DNA from: Curtobacterium sp. VKM Ac-1393
Lineage (GTDB): Bacteria > Actinomycetota > Actinomycetes > Actinomycetales > Microbacteriaceae
Reading direction: 5' to 3'
NCBI RefSeq assembly: GCF_015350995.1
Contig: NZ_JADKRW010000008.1
Coordinates: forward strand, 62,001-126,000
DNA: 64,000 bases
Part shown: piece by piece, positions 24,017 to 32,701 of the stretch
Position numbering within the stretch: position 1 is the stretch's first letter
Layout of the letters: each line of letters opens with the position of its first letter
The notes under the pieces: generated by a model
Told to the model about the DNA's origin: nothing
Databases searched by the model: none
The model's input: only the letters and a program-made list of their open reading frames with translations
Translations under genes and position numbers: made by a program

Positions 24017-25561
24017 TCAGGCGCGTCGGCGACGCAGCCGGTGGACGAGCAGGCCGCCGCCGGCGGCCAGCAAGCCGAGCGCCCAGGCGAGCGGGCCGGA
24101 CGTCTCGGCGCCCGTGTAGGCGAGGGTGCCGGTTCCCGAGCCGACTGTCGGGGTCGTGGTGCCGACGGTCGCTGCCGCCGGCTGCACGTCCACGTCGAAC
24201 GAGGTCGAGACCCCGTCGAGAGCGACCGTGATCGTGTGCGGCGACGCGTGCGGGAACCGGACGCGAGCGTTCCAGGGATCGGTCGGGAACGAGACCTCGT
24301 CCGAGGAGACGCTGCTCGTCACCTTCGGCGTCGCGCCGTCGTGGTCCTCGGTCGGGTTGCCGTACGCGTCGAGTGGCGTGACCCGGACCGACATCGTCGC
24401 GCCCTGCGCTGCCGGCACAGCGTCGACCGGGTTCGCATCGGGGCTCTCGGCGAAGATCTCGCGCAGCCCGTGTTCGCCCGTCTGCCAGGCCTGGCCCGTC
24501 CCGATGACTCCGATGAGCAGCTCGAGGTGGGCCGTGGCGGCCGGACGGATGGACAAGTGGACGTACTGCGTCGCCGCTCGGGAGCCGTTCAGCGCCATGA
24601 CCTGGAAGTCGTACTCACCGGCCACCGTCGGGGCGCCGCTGAGTCGGCCGGTCGCCTCGTCCACGGACAGGCCCGACGGAGCCGTCGGGTACGCATTGCC
24701 CGGCACCGGGAACGCAGTCGGACCGCTGAGCAGGATGTAGTGCAGCTCGCTCGACGACCCCGTCGCGGTGAAGGTCCGGTCGACCGTGTCACCGGCCGTG
24801 GTCTCGATGCGGATCGGGGACTCGGGCGTCGACTGCTCGCCGAACGTGATCACGTCCGGCGTCGCGGCGGGGGAGACGGTGAGCTCGACGTACTCGGTGA
24901 TCTGGGTCGAGCCGCTCAGGGCGACGACCTCGAAGCGGAACGTGCCGGCCTCGGTCGGGGTGCCGCTCAGCACGCCCGTCTCGACGTTGACGCTGTAGTC
25001 GGTCGGCCCGGCTTCGGACGACGGGGCGTCCTGGATGGCGTAGCCCACGGTGCCGTTGCCGCCGGTGGTCTCGAACGTGTGCGAGAACGGAGTCCCGACG
25101 GTGGCGGTGAGGGCGAGCGGGGCGTCCTCGGTCGACGGCTCCGTGAACGCGAGGTCGCTGCCGTCCTCGGCGGCGGGTGCGTCCGACTGGGCTGCTGCTT
25201 CCGTGGGTGTGGGTGTGGGTGTGGGTGTCGGCGTGGCGTCGTCGGCGGGAGCCGCTGGCAGTGGGGTCTCCGACTCGTCGGCGGGAGCCGGCGTCGGGTC
25301 GGTGGTCGGGCCTCCCGGCTGCTCGTCGGCTGCGTCGGTCGGGACGGGCGTCTCGGGTGCGGCAGATGCGGCGGGTGCGTCGGTGGCGACGGGTGCGGCC
25401 GGTGTCGCGGTGCTCGTCGCCGCCGGTTCCTCGGCGGCGACGGCGGTCGATGCGCCGATGCCGAAGGCGGACGACGCGGCGACGATGGCGACCGCGGCGC
25501 CGATCGCGGCGACGCGACGCGTGGTGGACGTGCAGGGCTGGGACGTGCTGGGCCTGTTCAT
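24017..25561 (-). CDS. LAYTG-anchored surface protein with putative-Ig domains (paralog 2)
   Basis: The 514-residue protein has a signal peptide (AAIGAAVAIVAASSAFGIGAS), an Ala/Pro/Thr stalk with a PTPTPTPTPT run encoded by a GGGTGT repeat, then two putative-Ig repeats marked by GVLSGTPTEAGTFRFEVVALSGS and GRLSGAPTVAGEYDFQVMALNGS. A domain shared with paralog 1 follows (DAYGNPTEDHDG ... FPHASPHTITVALDGVSTSF). The sorting signal is LAYTG at residue 480, a helix and RRRRA. GAGGGGG precedes the ATG. It probably sits on the cell wall as an adhesin-like or matrix protein. Confidence 0.85.
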   Translation of the reverse strand: MNRPSTSQPCTSTTRRVAAIGAAVAIVAASSAFGIGASTAVAAEEPAATSTATPAAPVATDAPAASAAPETPVPTDAADEQPGGPTTDPTPAPADESETPLPAAPADDATPTPTPTPTPTEAAAQSDAPAAEDGSDLAFTEPSTEDAPLALTATVGTPFSHTFETTGGNGTVGYAIQDAPSSEAGPTDYSVNVETGVLSGTPTEAGTFRFEVVALSGSTQITEYVELTVSPAATPDVITFGEQSTPESPIRIETTAGDTVDRTFTATGSSSELHYILLSGPTAFPVPGNAYPTAPSGLSVDEATGRLSGAPTVAGEYDFQVMALNGSRAATQYVHLSIRPAATAHLELLIGVIGTGQAWQTGEHGLREIFAESPDANPVDAVPAAQGATMSVRVTPLDAYGNPTEDHDGATPKVTSSVSSDEVSFPTDPWNARVRFPHASPHTITVALDGVSTSFDVDVQPAAATVGTTTPTVGSGTGTLAYTGAETSGPLAWALGLLAAGGGLLVHRLRRRRA

Positions 25562-25734
25562 GGGATCCCCCTCGGATGCCGGACGGGGCACCGAAACGTG
25601 CCCTCATCCAGGAGATGTCGTCGATCCCACGATCCTGACAGTCGGTCAGGTCTCGGTTTGGTCACGGCACGGCGGCGTCCGGCTGCTTGCGTGTCCGTCG
25701 GTGTGCGTCCGTGTGTGTTGTTCTGCGTCGGGGG

Positions 25735-26637
25735 TCAGTCGCCGACGGCCGCCGCGGCGCGTTCGAGCGCAGCCCGGAGCGCACGGACCGCGGGCGATGA
25801 AGCGCCGGCCGCGCGCACGACGGTGAAGATCGTGCGGCGGGGCTGCTCGGGCAGCTCGAGCAGCCGGCAGGTGGTCGTCCGCCCGGTCCACATCAGGTCG
25901 GGCATCAGGCTGACCGCGTTGCCCGACTCGACCAGGCGGATCTGGGTCTGCAGGTCGGCGGTCTCGTAGCGGACGTCCGGCTCGAAGCCCCAGCGCCGGC
26001 AGACCTGCTCGGCGAAGTGCCGCGAGGCCGTCCCACGGGGTTCCATCACCCACGGCAGGGCCTGGGCGTCCTCGAGCGACGACACCGGCAGCAGCGCGGT
26101 GTCGAGCGGGGGCAGGGCCAACCGGACGGCATCCGTCGTCAGGTCCGAGCGGTCGAGGCCGGACAGGTGCGGTGCGGCGTGCGCGGGGTACTGCTCCGCG
26201 ATGACCATGTCGAAGTCGCGCGCCCAGGTCTCGTTCAGTGCGGTCTCCGGCTCGCGCTGCACCATCTCGACCCGGACGTCGGGGTGCTCGGTGGCCATCT
26301 CGTGCAGGGCGTTGGGCATCAGCGCGAGGGCCGCGGACTGGAACACGGCGACCCGCACCCGCCCCTGCACCGACGGCAGGGTGTCCTCGACCTGTGCCTG
26401 GGCCTGCTCGAGCACGTCCTGCACGTGGCCGGCGGCGGCGACCAGCACCTCGGCCTGCGGGGTGAGCTGCAGCCGTCGTCCGGCCTTGCGCAGGAGCTGC
26501 ACCCCGGCCTCGCGTTCCAGGGCACTGAGCTGCTGCGACACCGCCGACGGGGTGAAGTTCATCGCCTCGGCGACGGCCGCGATCGTGCCACGGATCGACA
26601 GCTCACGGAGGAGCACGAGACGGCGGACATCGAGCAT
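25735..26637 (-). CDS. LysR-family regulator, probable regulator of putA
   Basis: The 300-residue LysR protein has its N-terminal winged helix-turn-helix at residues 1-60 (LLRELSIRGTIAAVAEAMNFTPSAVSQQLSALEREAG), a linker helix, then the periplasmic-binding-like sensor domain. It diverges from putA with 105 bases between starts, the usual arrangement for a LysR activator of its target. The spacer holds an 8-base inverted repeat that could be its site. The inducer is probably proline or a product of its oxidation, inferred from the neighbour. Confidence 0.88.
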   Translation of the reverse strand: MLDVRRLVLLRELSIRGTIAAVAEAMNFTPSAVSQQLSALEREAGVQLLRKAGRRLQLTPQAEVLVAAAGHVQDVLEQAQAQVEDTLPSVQGRVRVAVFQSAALALMPNALHEMATEHPDVRVEMVQREPETALNETWARDFDMVIAEQYPAHAAPHLSGLDRSDLTTDAVRLALPPLDTALLPVSSLEDAQALPWVMEPRGTASRHFAEQVCRRWGFEPDVRYETADLQTQIRLVESGNAVSLMPDLMWTGRTTTCRLLELPEQPRRTIFTVVRAAGASSPAVRALRAALERAAAAVGD

Positions 26638-26667
26638 GGTTCGACGGTAGTGGAGTCGCGGCGGATT

Positions 26668-26717
26668 CGGTAGCGCAACTGAACGGTACCCATCAGGAAC
26701 GGTCGCTTCCGCTACCG
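26668..26717. promoter_or_regulatory. Candidate LysR operator in the lysR-putA divergent promoter
   Basis: CGGTAGCG (26668-26675) and CGCTACCG (26710-26717) are a perfect inverted pair in the 105-base spacer. The centre-to-centre distance of about 42 bases could accommodate a LysR tetramer. This is inferred from position. Confidence 0.4.
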
Positions 26718-26742
26718 TATCCCGGACCTCCACACTGATCCC

Positions 26743-29700
26743 ATGACGACCCTGCACGAGCACCCCGCCACCGACCACGACGCGCTGGCGGACCAGTCCG
26801 TCGCACTCGTCCGACAGTGGCTGGCCGAAGCCGAGTCCTTCCCGGTCGACGGCTCCGCCAAGCAGCTCGCCGGGGTGCTGGCCGACCCCGCCGGCCTGGA
26901 CTTCGCGGTCGGCTTCGTGGACGGCGTCGTCCGCCCCGAAGACCTCGCCGTCGCTGCCCGCAAACTCCGGCAGATCGCGCCGAACGCCCCCGGGTTCCTG
27001 CCCGCGGCGATGCGCGGACTCGTGCGTCTCGGCGGCGGCATGGCCCCGGCCCTGCCGACCGTCGTCGTCCCCATCGCCCGCCGCGTGCTCCGGAACATGG
27101 TCGGCCACCTGATCGTCGACGCCACCGACTCGAAGCTCGGCCCCGCCATCGCGAAGATCAAGCAGGACGGCGTCCGGCTCAACGTCAACCTGCTCGGCGA
27201 GGCCGTCCTGGGCGAGCGCGAGGCCGCCCGCCGGCTCGAGGGCACGCACAAGCTCCTCGCCCGCGACGACGTGGACTACGTCTCCATCAAGGTCTCTTCG
27301 ACCGTGCACCCGCACTCGCCGTGGGCGTTCGACCACGCCGTCGACGACATCGTCGAACAGCTCCGCCCGCTGTTCGAGCGCGCCGCCGCAGCGACCCCGG
27401 CGAAGTTCATCAACCTCGACATGGAGGAGTACAAGGACCTCGACCTGACGATCGCGGTCTTCACGAAGCTCCTCGACGAGCCCGCGTTCCTCGGCCTCGA
27501 AGCCGGCATCGTGCTGCAGGCGTACCTGCCCGACGCGCTCGCCGCGATGGAGCAGCTGCAGGAGTGGTCCGCCGCCCGCCGTGCCCGCGGTGGTGCCGGC
27601 ATCAAGGTCCGCCTGGTCAAGGGCGCGAACCTGCCGATGGAACAGGTCGAGGCCTCGGTGCACGGCTGGCCGCTCGCCACCTGGCACACCAAGCAGGACT
27701 CCGACACCAACTACAAGCGCGTGCTCGACTGGGCGCTCACCCCGTCGCGTGTCGAGAACGTCCGCGTCGGCGTCGCCGGGCACAACCTGTTCGACGTCGC
27801 GCACGCCTGGCTGCTCGCCGGAGAGCGCGGCGTGCGGGACGGCATCGAGTTCGAGATGCTGCTCGGCATGGCGCAGGGCCAGGCCGAAGCCGTCCGCCGC
27901 ACCGTCGGTTCGCTCCTGCTCTACACGCCGGTCGTGCACCCCGGTGAGTTCGACGTCGCGATCGCGTACCTGATCCGCCGGCTCGAAGAGGGCGCCTCGC
28001 AGGACAACTTCATGTCCGCGGTCTTCTCGCTGGTGACGTCGCCGCCGCTGTTCGCTCGCGAAGAAGAGCGGTTCCGTGCCTCGCTCGTGCCGCTCGCCAC
28101 GCCCGAGGGCCTCGCCGCTCCCGCGTCGCATCGCGTCGCCGACCGCTACGCAGCCGTCGGCCGCCCCGGACCGGGCCGGTTCGAGAACACCCCGGACAGC
28201 GACCCGTCGGTCGCCACGGTGCGCCAGTGGGGTTCGGCCATCACGGACCGGATCGCGTCGTCGACGCTCGGCGTCCGCGCCGTCCAGGAGGCCCGGGTCG
28301 ACTCCGCCGCGCACCTCGACTCCGCGCTCGGTCGCGCCCAGGCCGCCGGTGCGGTCTGGGGGACCTGGTCCGGTGCCGCGCGCGGCGCGGTGCTGCACGC
28401 CGTCGGCGACGCGCTCGAGGCGAACCGTGCCGCCCTCATCGAGGTCATGGCCTCCGAGACCGGCAAGACCATCGACCAGGCCGACCCCGAGGTGTCCGAA
28501 GCAATCGACTTCGCGCACTTCTACGGCTCGCTCGCGTCCCAGCTCGACGAGGTCGACGGTGCGACGTTCACGCCGGCGACGCTGACCCTCGTCGCGCCGC
28601 CGTGGAACTTCCCCGTCGCGATCCCCGCCGGGTCGACCCTCGCCGCACTCGCTGCCGGGTCCGCCGTCGTGCTCAAGCCCGCTCCGCCCGCCGAGCGGTC
28701 CGGTGCCGTGCTCGCCTCGATCATCGAGACCGCGCTCGACGCCCACGGCGCCCCGGCCGACGTACTCGCGTTCCTGCAGGTGTCCGAGAACGAACTCGGC
28801 GAGCAGCTCATCGCCTCGCCGCTGGTCGACCAGGTCATCCTCACCGGGGCCTACGAGACCGCCGAGCTGTTCCGCTCGTTCCGCTCTGACCTGCCGCTGC
28901 TCGCCGAGACCTCGGGCAAGAACGCCGTCATCGTCACGCCGTCGTCGGACCTCGACCTCGCGGTGAAGGACGTCGTCGCCTCGGCCTTCGGACACGCCGG
29001 CCAGAAGTGCTCGGCCGCGTCGCTCGTGGTGATGGTCGGTTCGGTCGCGAAGTCGAAGCGCTTCCGCAACCAGTTGCTCGACGCCGTGTCCTCGCTCACC
29101 GTCGGCTACCCGACCGATCCGACCACCCAGATGGGACCGATCATCGAGCCGGCGTCGGGCAAGCTGCTCGCCGGTCTGACGACGCTCGGCGCGGGGGAGA
29201 CCTGGGCCGTCGAGCCGAAGCAGCTCGACGAGACCGGCAAGCTCTGGAGCCCCGGTGTCCGTCAGGGCGTCCGCCGCGGCTCGGAGTTCCACCGCACGGA
29301 GTACTTCGGGCCGATCCTCGGCATGATGACCGCCGACACCCTCGACGAGGCGATCGACATCGTCAACGAGGTCGACTACGGCCTGACCTCGGGCCTGCAC
29401 TCCCTCGACCCGGCCGAGATCGGGCAGTGGCTGTCGCGCATCGAGGCGGGCAACCTCTACGTCAACCGCGGCATCACGGGAGCCATCGTCCGTCGGCAGC
29501 CGTTCGGTGGGTGGAAGAAGTCGGCCGTCGGTGCGGGTACGAAGGCCGGTGGGCTGAACTACTTGCTCGGACTGGGGTCCTGGTCGACTGCTGCGTCGAC
29601 TGCTGCGTCCGTTCCTTCCGCTCCGGTCAGCGCCTTCGTCCGTGCGGCAGGGGTCACCTCGCCGGTGCTCGACCGGTCGCTGGCGTCGGACGAGCAGGCC

Positions 29701-30213
29701 TGGTCGACGCTGTTCGGCACCGCCACCGACGTGTCGGCCCTGAGCGCCGAGCGGAACATCGCCCGGTACCTGCCGTTCCCGTCGGTGCAGGTGCGGTTGG
29801 CTGCGGTTGCCAGCGCTTCCGCCGATGACTCGGTCGTCGAGCTCGTCCGGGTCGTCGCCGCCGCACTCCGGGCCGGCACCACGATCGACGTCTCGACCGC
29901 CGGCGCCCTGCCCGCTGCCGTCGCCTCGGCTCTCCGCTCGCTGTCCATCGTCCGCTCGTTGTCCGAGTCGGTCTCCGATGAGTCCTTCGCGTCGAAGATC
30001 GCGTCCGGCTCGTCGACCCGTGTCCGGCTCATCGGCGGCGACACTTCGGCGCTGTACTCGGCGATCGGCGGGCGTCCCGACGTCGCGGTGTACGGCGGCC
30101 CCGTCACCGAGGCCGGTCGGCTCGAGATCCTGCCGTTCGTCCGGGAGCAGGCGGTCTCGATCACCGCGCACCGCTTCGGCACTGCGAATTACCTAACCGT
30201 CGGACTGATCTAG
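26743..30213 (+). CDS. putA: Bifunctional proline dehydrogenase / L-glutamate gamma-semialdehyde dehydrogenase
   Basis: The 1,156-residue enzyme oxidises proline to glutamate. The FAD-dependent proline dehydrogenase barrel fills roughly residues 60-480 (KVSSTVHPHSPWAFDH; INLDMEEYKDLDLT; IKVRLVKGANLPMEQ). The aldehyde dehydrogenase half covers about 520-980, with APPWNFPVAIPAGSTLAAL, catalytic Glu722 (LAETSGKNAV) and nucleophile Cys756 (GHAGQKCSAAS). PFGGWKKSAVG and LNYLLGLGSW close that domain. A C-terminal extension without catalytic motifs runs to the end. No N-terminal DNA-binding domain is present, so regulation falls to the divergent LysR gene. Confidence 0.96.
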   Translation: MTTLHEHPATDHDALADQSVALVRQWLAEAESFPVDGSAKQLAGVLADPAGLDFAVGFVDGVVRPEDLAVAARKLRQIAPNAPGFLPAAMRGLVRLGGGMAPALPTVVVPIARRVLRNMVGHLIVDATDSKLGPAIAKIKQDGVRLNVNLLGEAVLGEREAARRLEGTHKLLARDDVDYVSIKVSSTVHPHSPWAFDHAVDDIVEQLRPLFERAAAATPAKFINLDMEEYKDLDLTIAVFTKLLDEPAFLGLEAGIVLQAYLPDALAAMEQLQEWSAARRARGGAGIKVRLVKGANLPMEQVEASVHGWPLATWHTKQDSDTNYKRVLDWALTPSRVENVRVGVAGHNLFDVAHAWLLAGERGVRDGIEFEMLLGMAQGQAEAVRRTVGSLLLYTPVVHPGEFDVAIAYLIRRLEEGASQDNFMSAVFSLVTSPPLFAREEERFRASLVPLATPEGLAAPASHRVADRYAAVGRPGPGRFENTPDSDPSVATVRQWGSAITDRIASSTLGVRAVQEARVDSAAHLDSALGRAQAAGAVWGTWSGAARGAVLHAVGDALEANRAALIEVMASETGKTIDQADPEVSEAIDFAHFYGSLASQLDEVDGATFTPATLTLVAPPWNFPVAIPAGSTLAALAAGSAVVLKPAPPAERSGAVLASIIETALDAHGAPADVLAFLQVSENELGEQLIASPLVDQVILTGAYETAELFRSFRSDLPLLAETSGKNAVIVTPSSDLDLAVKDVVASAFGHAGQKCSAASLVVMVGSVAKSKRFRNQLLDAVSSLTVGYPTDPTTQMGPIIEPASGKLLAGLTTLGAGETWAVEPKQLDETGKLWSPGVRQGVRRGSEFHRTEYFGPILGMMTADTLDEAIDIVNEVDYGLTSGLHSLDPAEIGQWLSRIEAGNLYVNRGITGAIVRRQPFGGWKKSAVGAGTKAGGLNYLLGLGSWSTAASTAASVPSAPVSAFVRAAGVTSPVLDRSLASDEQAWSTLFGTATDVSALSAERNIARYLPFPSVQVRLAAVASASADDSVVELVRVVAAALRAGTTIDVSTAGALPAAVASALRSLSIVRSLSESVSDESFASKIASGSSTRVRLIGGDTSALYSAIGGRPDVAVYGGPVTEAGRLEILPFVREQAVSITAHRFGTANYLTVGLI

Positions 30214-30279
30214 CGCGTTACGCAGCCTGCAGCCGCTTGCGCGAGGCGGGCGGTCGGCTCAATCGAATAGGTTGAGCGA

Positions 30280-30579
30280 GTGGATCAAGGAACACTCCCA
30301 GATGAACCCCGGGAGCAACGAGTCCAGGTCGCAGACCGGGTAGGCGCTGCCCTGCTTCTACCAGCACAGGGTGGGTGGCTTGCTCTCGCTCTGGCGTACG
30401 GCGGAGCCTGGTGGGCAACCTGGGCGATACTCCTTGCTGCACTTTTGGCCGTTGTGATCTGGACGTTCGCGATGGCGCGGCGCTCAGACCGAGCACCTCG
30501 ATCGCTTCTCCTGATCACTGTCCTGGTGCTGATGCTCGGGTGGGTTGTCGCTGCTGTCGTTGTTCAGAGCGCACTATGA
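30280..30579 (+). CDS. Small two-helix membrane protein of lower GC content
   Basis: The 99-residue protein starts at a GTG and has a polar N-terminal quarter, then WLALALAYGGAWWATWAILLAALLAVVIWTF and, after ARRSDRAPR, a second helix LLLITVLVLMLGWVVAAVVV. The gene uses more A/T third positions (for example cttctcctgatcactgtc) than its neighbours, which suggests recent arrival or relaxed codon selection. A short inverted repeat, GCTCAA/TTGAGC, lies just before the start. No family recognised. Confidence 0.6.
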   Translation: MDQGTLPDEPREQRVQVADRVGAALLLPAQGGWLALALAYGGAWWATWAILLAALLAVVIWTFAMARRSDRAPRSLLLITVLVLMLGWVVAAVVVQSAL

Positions 30580-30629
30580 CCGGTTCGGCACGCCCAACCA
30601 CCTGACCGACGACCTGATCTGACCGGACC

Positions 30630-30658
30630 GCGGCGCTGGCGTTCGGGTCCAGCGCCGC
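30630..30658 (+). terminator. Terminator-like hairpin after the low-GC membrane gene
   Basis: GCGGCGCTGG (30630-30639) pairs perfectly with CCAGCGCCGC (30649-30658) around a nine-base loop, followed by TTGCAC. It lies 50 bases beyond the stop of the 99-residue protein. Confidence 0.6.
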
Positions 30659-30662
30659 TTGC

Positions 30663-30718
30663 ACAACCAAAGTGCCCCCGAACCGCGGCTTCCCGCAGTT
30701 CGGGGGCACTTTGGTTGT
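30663..30718. repeat. Perfect 21-base inverted repeat
   Basis: The arms at 30663-30683 and 30698-30718 are exact reverse complements (core AACCAAAGTGCCCCCGAAC) around 14 bases. It lies five bases after another hairpin and 149 bases before the VOC gene, so tandem terminators or an insulated repeat element are both possible. The 288-base spacer 30580-30867 holds no gene. Confidence 0.85.
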
Positions 30719-30867
30719 TCGGCGTGCGGACCGTCGTGCTCCGGGTTGTCCGGTCGCCGCACGGCCTCGGGCGCTTCGGAGGGGCGGAGCGTTGCCTCGG
30801 GTGCGCGTCGCAACCACGGCGCGCACCCGACGGCCCTGCGTCGGATCGAACCCCGAGGAGCTCCACC

Positions 30868-31308
30868 ATGACCGAACCGTTCGCCCGCCCGACCGCCCTG
30901 GCCCACGTCCGCGTCACCGTGACCGACATCCACCGCAGCAAGGCGTTCTACCAGCAGCTGCTCGGCACCGACCCGGCGATCGACTTCAGCGACCAGGTCG
31001 ACGAGCCTGGCGTCCGCGAGGACCGTGAGCGCTTCTACGGCGGATCGGTGTTCCGGCTCGGTGACCAGGTGTTCGGGCTCCGTCCGGTCGCTCCCGCGGG
31101 GCAGACGTTCAACCCGGACACCGTCGGCCTCGACCACGTCAGCTTCGTCGTGGGCTCGGTCGACGAGCTGCACGAGGCGGCTGCCCGGCTCGACGCAGCG
31201 GGGGTCGAGCACGGCGAGGTCACCGACCTCGGCGACGCCGGCATGGTGATCCTGTCCGTGCAGGACCCCGACGACATCAACCTCGAGCTCGCTGCACTCA
31301 AGTCCTGA
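30868..31308 (+). CDS. VOC-superfamily (glyoxalase/dioxygenase fold) protein
   Basis: The 146-residue protein has two VOC half-modules. The first opens LAHVRVTVTDIHRSKAFYQQLLG and the second GLDHVSFVVGSVDELHEAAARL. Metal-ligand candidates are His13 in the first strand, the His of GLDHVSF and the Glu of DINLELAAL near the end. Members range from glyoxalases to antibiotic-binding proteins, so the substrate is open. The start ATG at 30868 has GAGGAG eight bases upstream. Confidence 0.85.
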   Translation: MTEPFARPTALAHVRVTVTDIHRSKAFYQQLLGTDPAIDFSDQVDEPGVREDRERFYGGSVFRLGDQVFGLRPVAPAGQTFNPDTVGLDHVSFVVGSVDELHEAAARLDAAGVEHGEVTDLGDAGMVILSVQDPDDINLELAALKS

Positions 31309-31340
31309 GCAGCCCTCGAGCAGCGGGCTAGCATGGAGCG

Positions 31341-31505
31341 ATGAAGGGGGACGTCATGCGCATCGTGCTCGTCATCGGCCGGGGGATCGGCTTCGTGCTG
31401 ACCGCAGCTGCGAAGGCCATCGGGACCATGGGTGGCGGAAAGCCTGCGGGCGACGACCTCGCTGCGCGGCTGTACCAGCCTCGCCGCGACGACTACCGCC
31501 CCTGA
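31341..31505 (+). CDS. Small hypothetical protein, 54 residues
   Basis: The frame from the ATG at 31341 gives MKGDVMRIVLVIGRGIGFVLTAAAKAIG, one amphipathic or weakly membrane-spanning helix, then GGGKPAGDDLAARLYQPRRDDYRP. An ATGGAGCG precedes the start, and a second in-frame Met at codon 6 is possible. The product is protein-like, with a regular charged tail, and follows the VOC gene by 32 bases on the same strand. No family recognised. Confidence 0.5.
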   Translation: MKGDVMRIVLVIGRGIGFVLTAAAKAIGTMGGGKPAGDDLAARLYQPRRDDYRP

Positions 31506-31605
31506 CCCGTGCTCGGTGTCGGCGACCTGGTTCCGATCCGCGCGCGGCAGGGAGGATCCGCGCCCGAACGGCGGCGCTGAGTCGGCGCTGGGCGCGTCGC
31601 CGGGG

Positions 31606-32049
31606 TCAGTCGGCGACGGCGGGCTCCTGGGCGACCATCGTGCCGGTCACGAGCGCGCGCAGCGACTCCGGCAGGGGGATCGGTCGGCGGGCGCCCTCGC
31701 GGTCGATGATGACGTGCACGAACTCGCCGGTCGCGAGCAGCGCCCCGTCGGACTGCCGGAACAGCCCGAACTCCCACGACAGGCTCGTGTTGCCCAGGTG
31801 CTTCGAGCGCATCCCGACCTCGATGACGTCCGGCCACACGGCTGACTCGACGAACCGGCAGCTCGACGACACCAGCACGGCGATCCACTCCGACGAGAAC
31901 GGGTCGAGGCCCGCTTGCTCGCGGAACCAGTACGTCGACGCGTTGTCCATCGCCGAGTAGTAGATCGTGTTGTTGACGTGTCCGAACATGTCGTTGTCGT
32001 TCCACCGCGTGGGGTAGTCGCGTCGGAACGGGTACTCGTCGATGGTCAT
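31606..32049 (-). CDS. Acyl-CoA thioesterase (hotdog fold, 4HBT type)
   Basis: The 147-residue hotdog protein has the 4-hydroxybenzoyl-CoA thioesterase-type signature YPTRWNDNDMFGHVNNTIYYSAMDNA, in which the Asp of NDMFGHVNN is the expected catalytic residue. FVESAVWPDVIEVGMRSKHLGNTSLSWEFGLF follows. It probably cleaves acyl-CoA thioesters. The start overlaps the stop of the TetR gene by four bases (ATGA), so regulator and enzyme are co-translated. The acyl-CoA dehydrogenase lies just across the divergent promoter. Confidence 0.85.
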   Translation of the reverse strand: MTIDEYPFRRDYPTRWNDNDMFGHVNNTIYYSAMDNASTYWFREQAGLDPFSSEWIAVLVSSSCRFVESAVWPDVIEVGMRSKHLGNTSLSWEFGLFRQSDGALLATGEFVHVIIDREGARRPIPLPESLRALVTGTMVAQEPAVAD

Positions 32050-32654
32050 CGGTCTCCGATCGGAGGTGCGGGTGTGGCGTGATCGGCGGCGGGGCGCAAC
32101 ACGTACTCGAACGCGGCGCGTGCCCGGACGGGGTCGGGGGCCTCACCGGAGATGAACTCAGCGTAGGTGAACGACTCTGAGATCCGGACGAGCAGCCGGG
32201 CGAGCTCCTCGGCGGACAACGGGGCCGGATCGAACTCGCCGGAGGACTGCTCCTCGACCACGAGCGCGGTGACCCGTTCGACGAACCGGCTCTGCACGTC
32301 GCTGTCCGAGGTGGTCAGCAGGCGCATCGCCCGCGCGGGCTCGCGGGTCAGGAAGGCTCGGAAGTAGGTGGCCTCGATGAGGTCGGCGGTGAACCGGTCG
32401 AGCACGTCGACGATGCGCGCCGCTCCGGAGGATCCGATCGTGTCGGCAGCGCGAGACGCCCGATCGAGCGTGGGGACTGCGAGGGACCACAGGATCTCGG
32501 ACAGCAACCGGTCACGGTTGCCCACCCACCGGAACAGCGACGTGCGGTCCACGCCGAGTGCGGCAGCCAACGCGCCCATGTCGATGCGGGAGCCGTCGAT
32601 GAACGTGTGGCGGGCCTCCCGGAAAGCGCGCAGCGCAGAATCCGATGTGTACAC
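32046..32654 (-). CDS. TetR-family regulator
   Basis: About 202 residues. The start is a GTG at 32654 set by AAGGGAGG a few bases upstream. The N-terminal helix-turn-helix reads IDMGALAAALGVDRTSLFRWVGNRDRLL at about residues 24-51, the TetR recognition pattern with a Trp-Val-Gly in place of the usual Tyr-x-His-F. The C-terminal ligand domain is helical. It diverges from an acyl-CoA dehydrogenase and is co-translated with a thioesterase, so an acyl-CoA ligand is likely. Confidence 0.82.
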   Translation of the reverse strand: MYTSDSALRAFREARHTFIDGSRIDMGALAAALGVDRTSLFRWVGNRDRLLSEILWSLAVPTLDRASRAADTIGSSGAARIVDVLDRFTADLIEATYFRAFLTREPARAMRLLTTSDSDVQSRFVERVTALVVEEQSSGEFDPAPLSAEELARLLVRISESFTYAEFISGEAPDPVRARAAFEYVLRPAADHATPAPPIGDR

Positions 32655-32681
32655 GCGAGCCTCCCTTGCAACGTTTTCGAG

Positions 32682-32695
32682 AATGATGCATCGTT
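32682..32695. promoter_or_regulatory. Candidate TetR operator in the divergent promoter
   Basis: AATGATGCATCGTT is a near-perfect dyad centred on ATGCAT in the 47-base spacer between the TetR and acyl-CoA dehydrogenase starts. It is markedly AT-rich for this genome and would allow one repressor to control both directions. Confidence 0.45.
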
Positions 32696-32701
32696 GGTTC
32701 C

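Noticed and set aside
25735-30171. A 1,478-codon minus-strand open frame running through the whole putA gene
   Set aside because: Only its last 300 codons (25735-26637) are the LysR gene. The rest is Arg/Gly/Asp-rich antisense of putA, an artefact of high GC.
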